This document shows positions 26,406 to 39,728 of a DNA stretch of 64,000 bases, one piece after another. The stretch is from Collinsella aerofaciens (GTDB lineage: Bacteria; Actinomycetota; Coriobacteriia; Coriobacteriales; Coriobacteriaceae): assembly GCA_008671135.1 (NCBI GenBank), contig RQAP01000048.1, positions 30,169 to 94,168 on the forward strand, read 5' to 3'. The notes under the pieces were generated by a model. The model searched no databases and was not told where the DNA came from. It was given only the letters and a program-made list of their open reading frames with translations. Position 1 is the first letter of the stretch, and the number at the start of each line of letters is the position of its first letter. Position numbers and translations under genes: made by a program.

Positions 26406-27797
26406 ATGGCATATGACGATAGGGAGACGGGGCTGACGGTCGAGGACCGCGGCTCAAAGTTGGGTCTTCCCCAAAACCAAGATGCAGAGGCCAATGTACT
26501 GGCCGCTATGCTGCTATCGCCCGAGGTGGTCGAAGAGGCCCAGGTCGAGCTGCAGCCCGATGATTTCTACCGGCCCATTCATAAGACCATCTACACCGCG
26601 ATGGTCGATATGTACAACAGCCGCATTCCCATCGACTCCATCTCGCTGATCGATTACCTGCGAAGCATCAACAAGCTCGATGCCGTGGGCGGCGAGGCCT
26701 ACATTTTGGAGCTGATGGGTCAGACTCTGTCGCTCGTGAACTGGCAGCACCATGCCGCCATCGTTCGTCGCGATTCGATGCTGCGCGAGCTGATCGGCGC
26801 CACCAACGAGATCAACGCGCTGGCATATAACGCCCCCACCGACACCAAAGAGGTCGTGGAGCTAGCCGAGAGCAAGCTGCTCAAGGTCACGGCACGCGAG
26901 GTCAAGTCGAGCTACAAGACGCTGACCGAGTTTATGGTTGAGGCCTATAACGAGGCCGAGGAAGTGTGTCAGGCCGGTGGTCAGGCTGCGGGCGTGCCCA
27001 CGGGCTTCCCGTCACTCGACCGCATGCTCATGGGCTTCCGCGAGGGCCAGCTCATCATTATCGGCGCCCGCCCTGCTGTGGGTAAGACGTCGTTCGCCCT
27101 GAATCTGGCGCTCAACGCTGCCGCTGCCGGTTATACCGTCGGCTTCTTCTCGCTGGAGATGTCGGGCAAAGAAATTGCCCAGCGTCTGATTTGCGCCTAC
27201 GCCATGATCTCGATCAGTGACTTCCGCATGGGCCGCATTAGCCCCGAGCAGTGGGCCAATATCAACGAGGCCACGCAGACCTTGTCCAAGCTCGATATTC
27301 TGATTGACGATACGCCCGGCACCACAGTGACCGAGATTCGCGCCAAGAGCCGCCGCATGCTCCATAACAAGGAGAAGGCAATCATCATCCTGGACTACCT
27401 GCAGCTGGTGAGTCCTCCGCCGGGACGCCGCTCCGAGAGCCGTACCGTCGAGGTTTCGGAGATGTCGCGTGGTCTGAAGATCATGGCCAAGGAGCTCAAG
27501 ATCCCGCTCATCGCGCTGTCGCAGCTCTCGCGTCAGGTCGAATCCCGTACCGGCAAGCGCCCGCAGCTTTCCGACCTTCGTGAATCGGGCTCCATCGAGC
27601 AGGACGCCGATATCGTTATGTTCTTGGACCGCTCCGCCGACGAGGCCGAGGCCTCGCGCGACGATCGACCCGACGAGGGCGTTACGCGTATCGTCGTGGC
27701 CAAGAACCGTTCGGGCCCGATCGGCGACGTCGATCTGATGTTCCTGCCGGCATCCACCAAGTTCTATGAGCTTGATGGGGCACATGCCGAGGAGTAG
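26406..27797 (+). CDS. dnaB: Replicative DNA helicase DnaB
   Basis: 463 aa. Hexameric helicase that unwinds DNA ahead of the polymerase. N-terminal domain PQNQDAEANVLAAMLLSPEVVE; RecA-like domain with GARPAVGKTSFALN (Walker A), FFSLEMSG, IIILDYLQLVSP (Walker B) and LRESGSIEQDADIVMFLDR. No intein. ATG 26406 is chosen because GAGGA lies directly upstream; ATGs at 26394 and 26400 are alternatives. With a DUF721/DciA-like gene in the window and no DnaC/DnaI, loading by the DciA type is plausible. Confidence 0.96.
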   Translation: MAYDDRETGLTVEDRGSKLGLPQNQDAEANVLAAMLLSPEVVEEAQVELQPDDFYRPIHKTIYTAMVDMYNSRIPIDSISLIDYLRSINKLDAVGGEAYILELMGQTLSLVNWQHHAAIVRRDSMLRELIGATNEINALAYNAPTDTKEVVELAESKLLKVTAREVKSSYKTLTEFMVEAYNEAEEVCQAGGQAAGVPTGFPSLDRMLMGFREGQLIIIGARPAVGKTSFALNLALNAAAAGYTVGFFSLEMSGKEIAQRLICAYAMISISDFRMGRISPEQWANINEATQTLSKLDILIDDTPGTTVTEIRAKSRRMLHNKEKAIIILDYLQLVSPPPGRRSESRTVEVSEMSRGLKIMAKELKIPLIALSQLSRQVESRTGKRPQLSDLRESGSIEQDADIVMFLDRSADEAEASRDDRPDEGVTRIVVAKNRSGPIGDVDLMFLPASTKFYELDGAHAEE

Positions 27798-27890
27798 GAC
27801 AGGCGCCCGTTGCACGGGTATACTGGGAATGTTTTGTGCTTCTGCGTGCCGGCGTGGCGCGTAGACAGTCCATGAATGTAAGGAGTAAAC

Positions 27891-29177
<1,287 letters not shown>

Positions 29178-29199
29178 TCGGGACTATTTGGTTATTGCG

Positions 29200-29241
29200 A
29201 TATACCCCTTTGCAGCCCAAGCGGGCGGCCGAGGGGTATAT
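29200..29241 (+). terminator. Hairpin after purA
   Basis: A 10-bp stem ATATACCCCT/AGGGGTATAT encloses a smaller GCCC..GGGC stem; only TTTGCTTGC follows. A weak terminator or leader structure for purD. Confidence 0.5.
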
Positions 29242-29295
29242 TTGCTTGCAAAGGGCTCACGCGGAGCGGGCCGTTCATCCATAGAGGAGGCACCC

Positions 29296-30600
29296 TTGAA
29301 GGCGGACACTCAAACCATCGACATCCTGTTGTTGGGCAGCGGCGGCCGTGAGCATGCTTTGGCAGCCAAGCTCGCAGCATCACCGCGCGCCGGCAAGCTC
29401 TACATTGCGCCGGGCAACGGCGGCACCGCGAGCTGCGGCGAGAACGTTGTTCTCGACGACTGCGATCCTGCGGCCGTGGCGGCGTTTGCGCAGAGCCACG
29501 GATGCGGACTTGTGGTAATTGGCCCCGAGGCTCCGCTCGTGGCGGGCGTGGCCGACGCCGTGCGCGCGGCGGGTATTCCCTGCTTTGGCCCGGGTGCCGA
29601 GGGCGCCCAGATGGAGGGCTCCAAGCTGTTCTCCAAGCAGCTCATGGAGCGCGCCGGTATCCCTACGGCGGCCTACGGCTCGTTTACCGACGAGGCTTCG
29701 GCTCTCGCCTACGTGCGCGAGCAGGGCGCCCCGCTGGTCGTGAAGGCCGACGGCCTTGCCGCGGGCAAGGGCGTTATCGTGGCGACCGAACTTGATCAGG
29801 CCGAGGAGGCCGTGCGCGAGTGCTTTGGCGGCACCTTTGGCGATGCCGGCAATACCGTGGTCATCGAGGAGATGCTCGTTGGTCCCGAGTGCTCGCTGCT
29901 GGCCTTTACCGACGGCAAGACCGTGCGCCCCATGGCCACCTCGCAGGACCACAAGCGTGCGCTCGAGGGCGACAAGGGCCCCAACACCGGTGGCATGGGC
30001 GTCTACAGCCCGGTGCCCATCGTGACCGATGAGGAGCTCGCCACCATGGTGAAGGTCATGGAGCAGACCGTGGCCGAGCTCGCTGCCGAGGGTATCGACT
30101 ACCGCGGCTGCCTGTACGGCGGCTTTATGCTCACGCCTGCCGGCCCCAAGGTGCTGGAGTTCAATGCCCGCTTTGGCGACCCCGAGACGCAGGTCGTTCT
30201 GCCGCGCCTTAAGAACGACCTGGTCGAGGTCATGTTGGCTTGTGCCAACTGCGAGCTCGACCAGATTGAACTCGACTGGCGTGACGAGTGGGCCGTGGCC
30301 GTTGTCCTGACGAGTGCGGGTTATCCCGGCAGCTACGAGAAAGGCAAGGTCATTACCGGTATCGCCGATGCCGAGGCCATGGAGAACGTGACCGTGTACC
30401 ACGCGGGCACCGCCGTGGTGGACGGCCAGCTCGTGACCAATGGTGGCCGCGTGCTTGCCGTGACCGCTCTGGGCGACACGTTCGAGAACGCTCGCAACCT
30501 TGCCTACGAGGCCTGCGAGAAGATTGATTTTGAGGGCAAGACCCTGCGTCACGATATCGGCCTGCGCGCGCTGCGCGGCCGCGACGCCTGGGATGCCTAA
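29296..30600 (+). CDS. purD: Phosphoribosylamine-glycine ligase
   Basis: GAR synthetase, step 2 of purine synthesis. 434 aa. ILLLGSGGREHALAAKL at the N-terminus, then ATP-grasp motifs VVKADGLAAGKGVIVA, GPNTGGMGVYSP and EFNARFGDPETQVVLPRL. The start is TTG 29296, 5 bp after AGGAGG; the frame is open upstream into purA but without purD similarity. Close spacing to the Nudix gene suggests co-transcription. Confidence 0.97.
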   Translation: MKADTQTIDILLLGSGGREHALAAKLAASPRAGKLYIAPGNGGTASCGENVVLDDCDPAAVAAFAQSHGCGLVVIGPEAPLVAGVADAVRAAGIPCFGPGAEGAQMEGSKLFSKQLMERAGIPTAAYGSFTDEASALAYVREQGAPLVVKADGLAAGKGVIVATELDQAEEAVRECFGGTFGDAGNTVVIEEMLVGPECSLLAFTDGKTVRPMATSQDHKRALEGDKGPNTGGMGVYSPVPIVTDEELATMVKVMEQTVAELAAEGIDYRGCLYGGFMLTPAGPKVLEFNARFGDPETQVVLPRLKNDLVEVMLACANCELDQIELDWRDEWAVAVVLTSAGYPGSYEKGKVITGIADAEAMENVTVYHAGTAVVDGQLVTNGGRVLAVTALGDTFENARNLAYEACEKIDFEGKTLRHDIGLRALRGRDAWDA

Positions 30601-30612
30601 AATCCGAGAGGA

Positions 30613-31317
30613 ATGAGACGGATGGACGAGAAGAACGAAGAGCTCGTGGACGCGCAGATCGTCGAAGAGGACAGCCGCATGTATGGGCACGCCGAGGGCG
30701 AGCCTGGTGGCGAGGTCGCTGACGAGCCGGCGCTGGTGCTGGGCGACGACGACCCGCACGATGCCGAGCTGCACGAGAAGATTCTTTCGGAGGAGTGCGC
30801 CTGGAAGGGCAAGATCCTCGACGTCCACCGTCTTGAGGTTGAGCTGCCCAACGGTCACCGCAGCGCCCGCGATATCGTTCGCCATCCGGGTGCGGCGGCC
30901 GTTGTGGCACTGACCGAGAGCGGCAAGATCGTACTGGTGCGTCAGTACCGCACCGCCATCGACCGCGTGACGGTCGAGATTCCTGCCGGCAAGCTCGACC
31001 CGGGCGAGGACCCGCTCGATTGCGCCAAGCGCGAACTGCATGAGGAGACGGGCTTTAAGGCTGGTCGTATTCGCTTTTTGACGTCGATTGTCACGTCCTG
31101 CGGTTTTTGCGATGAGATCATCCACATCTACTTGGCTACCAAGCTCGAGTTTGATGCGCCCAACCCCGATGATGACGAGTTTGTCAACGTGGACCTGGTG
31201 CCGCTGCACGAGCTGATCGACGCCGTGCTCGACGGCAAGATCGAAGACGCCAAGACCGTCGTAGGCGCGCTTGCCTGCGACAGCATCGCGCACCGCCTTG
31301 GGGGCGCGGAGCTTTAA
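30613..31317 (+). CDS. Nudix hydrolase, ADP-ribose pyrophosphatase type
   Basis: 234 aa. The Nudix box GKLDPGEDPLDCAKRELHEE continuing TGF is complete (G-x5-E-x7-R-E-x2-E-E-x-G). Upstream IVLVRQYRTAIDRVTVEIPAG is typical of ADP-ribose pyrophosphatases, which hydrolyse ADP-ribose to AMP and ribose-5-phosphate. About 60 N-terminal residues are an acidic, probably disordered extension. ATG 30613 or ATG 30622 may be used. It starts 12 bp after purD. Confidence 0.88.
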   Translation: MRRMDEKNEELVDAQIVEEDSRMYGHAEGEPGGEVADEPALVLGDDDPHDAELHEKILSEECAWKGKILDVHRLEVELPNGHRSARDIVRHPGAAAVVALTESGKIVLVRQYRTAIDRVTVEIPAGKLDPGEDPLDCAKRELHEETGFKAGRIRFLTSIVTSCGFCDEIIHIYLATKLEFDAPNPDDDEFVNVDLVPLHELIDAVLDGKIEDAKTVVGALACDSIAHRLGGAEL

Positions 31318-31399
31318 CGAGTGGGGATAGCCTTGGGACAAGTACTACTGATTGCTTTGTCCCAGGGCCTTACGTTGCTGATATTTCTTTGAGGATCAC

Positions 31400-33172
31400 A
31401 TGCTGAAGAGGTTTCTTTCTTACTACAAGCCCCAGATGGGGCTTTTTGTTGCTGATACTGTTTGTGCTCTGGTGCTTGCCGCCATTGACCTGGCGTTCCC
31501 CATTATCCTGCGCAATTTGACCGGTGGGCTGTTTACTCAGGGTCAGGCTGCCATTATGCAGGCGCTCGGCATGATCGCGGTGGGCTTGGTGCTGATGTAT
31601 GCCGTCCGCTGCGCCTGCCGCTATTTTGTGAGCTATTGGGGTCACGTGATGGGCGCGCGTATGGAGTCCAAAATGCGCGAGGACCTGTTCGACCAGTATG
31701 AGCGCTTTAGCTTTGCGTACTTCGATCGCAACAGCTCGGGCGACATGATGAGCCGCGTGGTCAACGACCTGTTCGATATCTGCGAGGCGGCGCACCACGT
31801 ACCCGAGTGGATCATCATCTGCGGTATCGAGATTATCGGCTCGTTTGTGATCCTCTTTACCATCGCCCCGGTGCTGGCGCTCGCCATGGCCGTGGTGACG
31901 GCGGCGTTTGCGGTCATCATGTTTTGGCAGAACATGCGTATGCGCGAGGTCTTTAGCGACAACCGCAAAAAGATCAGCGGCATCAATGCGCAGCTGCAGG
32001 ATTCGCTGGCGGGCATGCGCGTGGTCAAGAGCTTTGCCAACGAGGAGACCGAGCGTGCCAAGTTCCGCGCCTCCAACAATCGCTATTTTTCGTCCAAGGA
32101 GAACATGTATCACGCCATGGGCGTCTATACCGCGACGTATGGTCTGCTCTCTGGTGTGCTCTATGTGATCGTGGTGCTGCTGGGCGGCTGGCTGGTCGCC
32201 CAGGGACAGCTGCAGGCGGTCGATATGGCGACCTTTGCACTCTATATTTCGCTGTTCTGCACGCCGCTCGAGACGCTCGTCAATTCGGCCGAAACGTATC
32301 AGAAGGCTATCGCCGGCTTTAAGCGTATGGACGAGGTGCTCTCGACGGCGCCGGATATCCAGGACAAGCCGGGCGCTACGGATCTGCAGGTGACCGCCGG
32401 CGCCGTGGAGTATCACGACGTGTGCTTTAACTACGAGGATGTCGAGCTGGGCGAGGGCTATGCCGACGAGCGTCCCGTTATCGACCATATGGACCTGTCC
32501 ATCAAGCCCGGGCAGACCATCGCTTTGGTTGGCCCTTCGGGCGGCGGCAAGTCCACAACCTGTTCGCTGCTGCCGCGCTTTTATGACGTGGCTACCGGAT
32601 CCATTAGCATCGACGGTCAGGACGTGCGCGATGTGACGCAGCAGAGCCTGCGCCGCGCCATCGGCCTGGTGCAGCAGGATGTCTATCTATTTGACGGTAC
32701 GATTGGCGAGAACATCGCCTACGGCAAGCCGGGCGCCACGGCAGAAGAGATCGCCGAGGCCGCCCGTCGCGCCAACATCGATGCCTTTATCGAGTCGCTT
32801 CCGCAGGGCTACGACACCGTGGTGGGCGAGCGCGGCAGCCGTCTTTCGGGCGGACAGAAGCAGCGCGTTGCCATCGCGCGTGTGTTTCTCAAGAACCCCA
32901 AGATCCTGATTTTGGACGAGGCGACGAGTGCTTTGGATAACGAGAGCGAGGAGGCGGTGCAGGAGTCACTCGAAGAGCTGGCACGCGGCCGCACCACGAT
33001 TATTATCGCCCACCGTCTTTCGACCATTAAGCATGCCGATGAGATTGCGACCGTTGAGCATGGTCGCGTTGTGGAGCGTGGCACGCACGAGGAGCTTCTC
33101 GCCCGTGGCGGCACCTATGCCCGTTACTATCGAATGCAGTTCGAAGGTGCGCGTGCGCACGAGCTCGACTGA
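31400..33172 (+). CDS. ABC exporter, fused membrane and ATPase domains
   Basis: 590 aa half-transporter, expected to work as a dimer. Six membrane segments in residues 1-310, then the ATPase: GPSGGGKSTTCS (Walker A), LSGGQKQRVAIARV (signature), ILILDEATSALD (Walker B) and IAHRLSTIKHAD (H-loop). This is the MsbA/multidrug-lipid family; the substrate cannot be told from sequence. ATG 31400 follows TGAGGATC. The gene ends 19 bp before the next one. Confidence 0.93.
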   Translation: MLKRFLSYYKPQMGLFVADTVCALVLAAIDLAFPIILRNLTGGLFTQGQAAIMQALGMIAVGLVLMYAVRCACRYFVSYWGHVMGARMESKMREDLFDQYERFSFAYFDRNSSGDMMSRVVNDLFDICEAAHHVPEWIIICGIEIIGSFVILFTIAPVLALAMAVVTAAFAVIMFWQNMRMREVFSDNRKKISGINAQLQDSLAGMRVVKSFANEETERAKFRASNNRYFSSKENMYHAMGVYTATYGLLSGVLYVIVVLLGGWLVAQGQLQAVDMATFALYISLFCTPLETLVNSAETYQKAIAGFKRMDEVLSTAPDIQDKPGATDLQVTAGAVEYHDVCFNYEDVELGEGYADERPVIDHMDLSIKPGQTIALVGPSGGGKSTTCSLLPRFYDVATGSISIDGQDVRDVTQQSLRRAIGLVQQDVYLFDGTIGENIAYGKPGATAEEIAEAARRANIDAFIESLPQGYDTVVGERGSRLSGGQKQRVAIARVFLKNPKILILDEATSALDNESEEAVQESLEELARGRTTIIIAHRLSTIKHADEIATVEHGRVVERGTHEELLARGGTYARYYRMQFEGARAHELD

Positions 33173-33191
33173 TTGATATGACAGGAAGTTT

Positions 33192-34157
33192 ATGGCTGAC
33201 AAGAACCCTTTGACTCCGGAAGAAGTGACGGAGTTATTCTCCGAAATCGATGCATCCGGCGTCTTGGATCCCACGCTCGCCAAAAAGCGTACCGAGCGCA
33301 TGCGTGAGAAGGAGGCTGCGGCCAAGCGCGGTGACAAAGCGGCGCTAGCGCAGCTGCGCAGCGAGGACCGCGCGAGCCAGGCAAAACATATCGACCCGCT
33401 GTCCGAGGACGATCCTTCGGGTTCGCAGGTGAGCCATACCATTACGAAGACTGCCATGGCCGTGGTTATCGGCATCTTGGTGCTGATCGTGGGCATGCAG
33501 ATTGGCTACGGCGTGATGCGTCGCCTGAATACCGCCAACCTGTCCGAGAGCGTTTCGGTCGATACCGTTTCGACGGCGCTGAAGGGCGGCCTTGAGTGGG
33601 GCAACGGCTTTACGCAGTTCCCGCTCGACTTTACCGTCGATGAAGCCGATGAGCGTACGGGCACGGTCGAGGTGACGGTGTTGGACACATCGTCTGCCAA
33701 CGAGCTCGAGCTGCTGTCCAACGGGCAGATCCAGGCCGCGGCGCTTGCGACCAACGCGCTGCTCAACGATAAGATCGACCGCGTGGTGTATAACGTTCAC
33801 GCCTATATCGACGAGGATAGCAACATTCAGCACGATTCCTTCTTTGGCATGTTCCCCGCGCGGGGCCACCAGAGCGCCATTTTGACGTTCGTGTGGACCA
33901 AGAGCTCATCCAACGCCACGAGTATCGACTGGAAGATGCGCATCGTGAGTATGGATGACACCATCGCCGAGCGCATTCAGAAGCAGGTGAACTCGGTGTC
34001 GTCGTTGATTGAGGACCCGGTGGTGAGCCAGACCAAGATTGACGAGGAAAAGGCCGAACGTGACCTGGAGCATCGTCTGCATGGCCGCGAGATTTTCCGC
34101 GGCGGCAAGCCCGATCGCTCACCGTCCGAACTGCTGGAGCAGGACAAGAAAAAATAA
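33192..34157 (+). CDS. Membrane-anchored protein of unknown function
   Basis: 321 aa. Residues 1-85 are charged and probably cytoplasmic (RTERMREKEAAAKRGDKAAL). One membrane helix follows at ~87-110 (AMAVVIGILVLIVGMQIGYGV), then a ~170-residue extracytoplasmic mixed domain (FPLDFTVDEADERTGTVEVTVLD, TFVWTKSS) and a charged C-terminal tail ending in DKKK. No family recognised. It directly follows the ABC exporter, so it may be an accessory, which is only inference. ATG 33192 follows CAGGAAG. Confidence 0.7.
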   Translation: MADKNPLTPEEVTELFSEIDASGVLDPTLAKKRTERMREKEAAAKRGDKAALAQLRSEDRASQAKHIDPLSEDDPSGSQVSHTITKTAMAVVIGILVLIVGMQIGYGVMRRLNTANLSESVSVDTVSTALKGGLEWGNGFTQFPLDFTVDEADERTGTVEVTVLDTSSANELELLSNGQIQAAALATNALLNDKIDRVVYNVHAYIDEDSNIQHDSFFGMFPARGHQSAILTFVWTKSSSNATSIDWKMRIVSMDDTIAERIQKQVNSVSSLIEDPVVSQTKIDEEKAERDLEHRLHGREIFRGGKPDRSPSELLEQDKKK

Positions 34158-34163
34158 GACGCC

Positions 34164-34204
34164 ATCATCCCGCGTGAGCCAAGTGACCACGCGGGATGAT
34201 TTTT
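34164..34204 (+). terminator. Terminator before carAB
   Basis: A perfect 13-bp stem ATCATCCCGCGTG/CACGCGGGATGAT, 11-nt loop, then TTTTC. Confidence 0.93.
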
Positions 34205-34328
34205 CTGGGACGGGGATTCAAAAATCATTATGCATAGAAAGTCATAATTATCATTTCGTAAACATTTCAATGAAATTAACGCCATGAGGCATACTTGCGG
34301 TTACAATACCGCGAGGCCTAACTACACA

Positions 34329-34360
34329 CCTTTAAGCCGGTCCTGTGAGACCGGGAAGGA
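34329..34360 (+). promoter_or_regulatory. PyrR-type RNA-binding hairpin overlapping the carA ribosome-binding site
   Basis: CCTTTAAGCCGGTCCTGTGA followed by GACCGGGAAGGAG contains the hairpin CCGGTC/GACCGG with loop CTGTGA. This matches the PyrR binding-loop pattern (UCCNGNGAG) known from pyrimidine leaders. The ribosome-binding AAGGAG begins right after the stem and the ATG follows at 34366, so translation-level repression by PyrR-UMP, as in mycobacteria, is likely. A candidate -10, TACAAT, lies at 34302. Confidence 0.75.
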
Positions 34361-34365
34361 GAATT

Positions 34366-35871
34366 ATGGCGAACAACCATACCGCGGGCGCTGCCGCCCG
34401 CACCTTCGCGCCCAGCGAGCTTTGCCAGCGCATGCTGGCCAAAACCAGCAAGGGCACCTGCGGTCCCTGCATCCTGTATCTTGAGGATGGGACCATTTTT
34501 TATGGACGTGCATGCGGCGCCGCGGGCACCGCGACCGGCGAAGTCTGCTTCAACACCTCGCTCGAGGGCTACTTTGAGGTCATGACCGACCCGAGTTATG
34601 CCGGCCAAATCGTAACCATGACCTATCCGCAGATCGGCAACTACGGTATCGACGAGACCGACGTCCAGTCGGCCTTCCCCGGCGACGACGTGCGCCCTGC
34701 GAGCGCTCCGGCTATGCGCGGCATGATCGTTCGCGACATGTGCGCCACGCCTTCTAACTGGCGCTCGGCCGTCAGCGTGCCGGAGTACCTGCGCGCTCAC
34801 GGCATCGTCGCTATCGAAGGTGTCGACACCCGCGCCCTGGTGCGCCATCTGCGCGACAATGGTTCCAAGATGGGCATTATCTCGACCGAGATCTTCGACG
34901 TCGACGAGCTTGCCGAGCGTCTGGCCGCAGCGCCCACGCTGGTAGGCGAGAACCTGGTCAAGACCGTAAGCTGCCCCGTACCTCACGAGTTTGTGGCCGC
35001 CGACCTGCCTGCCACGCATGACTTTGCGCTTGCGGTTGCCGCTCCTGCCCGTCACAAAGTGGTCGCCTACGACTGCGGTGTGAAGCGCGGCATTCTGGAG
35101 GGGCTGGTCCGCGCCGGCTGCGACCTTACCGTCGTGCCGTGGGACACGCCCGCGAGTGAGGTGCTCGACATGAATCCCGACGGCGTCTTTTTGTCCAATG
35201 GCCCCGGCGACCCCGACGCCGTGGTGGAGACCTACGAGCAGGTGCAGCAGCTGATCGGCAAGGTGCCGGTCTTTGGCATTTGCCTGGGCCATCAGATGAT
35301 CAGCCTGGCCTGCGGCGCCCAGATGGAAAAGCTTAAATTCGGTCACCGCGGTGGCAACCAGCCGGTCGTGAACCTGGTAAGCCGTCGCGTGGAGATTACC
35401 GCGCAAAACCATGGCTTTGGCCTGCTGTTCCCCAGCCTGGGCAAGCTTGTCCCCGAGCTTTCCGGCGGCGAGACCGAGCATGCGGCCGATGGAGATCTGC
35501 GCGTCTGGGTGCGCCGCGGAATCGCGCCGGTCGTGATGAACGAGCGCTTTGGCCGCATTCGCCTGACGCACGTGAACCTCAACGACGGCACCGCCGAGGG
35601 CATCCAGCTGCTCGACGCCCCGTGCTTCTCGGTCCAGTACCACCCCGAGGCCTCGCCTGGCCCCACCGATGCTCACTATCTCTTTACCGCCTTTACGCGA
35701 CTCATGGACGGCGAGGAGAACTACCTGGACATCGACACCGCGAAGGACCGCCTGGCTGGCTGGAATTTCGCCGACGATGGTTCCGCCGTTCTACCGAACG
35801 GCGGACCGGTCGACGCTGCGGCTGCATCTGGCACATCATCTTGCCGCTCTGCTTCGGACGCGCGGGCATAA
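34366..35871 (+). CDS. carA: Carbamoyl-phosphate synthase small subunit
   Basis: Glutamine amidotransferase subunit supplying ammonia to CarB for pyrimidine and arginine synthesis. 501 aa versus ~360-390 in most bacteria. Core motifs: NTSLEGYFEVMTDPSYAGQ, LSNGPGDPD, the nucleophile Cys in FGICLGHQM, GHRGGNQPV, and QYHPEASPGP. Extra length comes from a ~30-residue N-terminal lead, an insertion of ~55 residues in the glutaminase domain (about LLFPSLGKLVPELSGGETE to IAPVVMNERF) and a ~60-residue C-terminal tail. The reading frame is intact. Start ATG 34366 behind AAGGAG. Confidence 0.95.
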   Translation: MANNHTAGAAARTFAPSELCQRMLAKTSKGTCGPCILYLEDGTIFYGRACGAAGTATGEVCFNTSLEGYFEVMTDPSYAGQIVTMTYPQIGNYGIDETDVQSAFPGDDVRPASAPAMRGMIVRDMCATPSNWRSAVSVPEYLRAHGIVAIEGVDTRALVRHLRDNGSKMGIISTEIFDVDELAERLAAAPTLVGENLVKTVSCPVPHEFVAADLPATHDFALAVAAPARHKVVAYDCGVKRGILEGLVRAGCDLTVVPWDTPASEVLDMNPDGVFLSNGPGDPDAVVETYEQVQQLIGKVPVFGICLGHQMISLACGAQMEKLKFGHRGGNQPVVNLVSRRVEITAQNHGFGLLFPSLGKLVPELSGGETEHAADGDLRVWVRRGIAPVVMNERFGRIRLTHVNLNDGTAEGIQLLDAPCFSVQYHPEASPGPTDAHYLFTAFTRLMDGEENYLDIDTAKDRLAGWNFADDGSAVLPNGGPVDAAAASGTSSCRSASDARA

Positions 35872-35969
35872 GCCCAGCGCGCCCTCGCATCACGGCAACC
35901 TGATGCACCAGCTGCACCCTCGCTGACTTTTCCAAAACATTGAGTCAGCCTCTCTAGGAGGTTTTAAAC

Positions 35970-39284
<3,315 letters not shown>

Positions 39285-39296
39285 TGTGACCTGTCC

Positions 39297-39387
39297 GGCC
39301 GGGGCGGGAGGGGCCGAGATTTCCCCCTTTCGCTCCGGCGGCAAGCAGAGTCGCTCAGGAGGAAACTCGGCCCCTCCCGCCCCGGCC
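39297..39387. repeat. Large hairpin element E1, conserved loop
   Basis: Arms 39297-39324 and 39361-39387 pair over 27 bp with one bulged A (starting GGCCGGGGCGGGAGGGG). The loop, read on the minus strand, is GAGCGACTCTGC-TTGCCG-CCGGAGCGAA. It matches the loop of the neighbouring hairpin at 39544 although the arms are unrelated. Confidence 0.92.
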
Positions 39388-39457
39388 TGCGGTGACTTAG
39401 CTGCACCGTGTGCTGCCGAAGGGGCTTTGCGCGATGACTAGGGCTGAATAGAAAATG

Positions 39458-39499
39458 AGTGTGGGCCCTGCCGTTCGAACGAACGGCAGGGCCCACACT
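39458..39499. repeat. Perfect 18-bp palindrome between E1 and E2
   Basis: Arms AGTGTGGGCCCTGCCGTT and its exact complement flank CGAACG. A- and T-rich flanks on both sides could make it a bidirectional terminator, but there is no clean T-run. Confidence 0.85.
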
Positions 39500-39543
39500 A
39501 ATAATTCAGCCAACGTACGTCATAGCAACCCCCGGTAGGTCGA

Positions 39544-39635
39544 GGGTGCCCCGCGGCGGTCTGGTGTTTTCATCTGAACGACTTTGCGAAGCAACCGGAG
39601 TGAAGATGAAAACACCAGACCGCCGCGGGGCACCC
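39544..39635. repeat. Large hairpin element E2, conserved loop
   Basis: Perfect 32-bp arms 39544-39575 and 39604-39635 (left begins GGGTGCCCCGCGGCGG). The 28-nt loop is GAACGACTTTGC-GAAGCAA-CCGGAGTGA. Together with E1 and the palindrome at 39458 it fills the carB-purE gap. Confidence 0.95.
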
Positions 39636-39728
39636 GCAGACCGCAGGGACGGGAGCAGCTATACTACTCTCAGTAGTTAAGGGTCGCGGATCCGCCGCGT
39701 CACCGCTCTCAACAGGAGGTCTTTGTTT

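Noticed and set aside
29380..31341. 653-codon minus-strand protein across purD and the Nudix gene
   Set aside because: It crosses two clear plus-strand genes and shows only shadow-frame composition.
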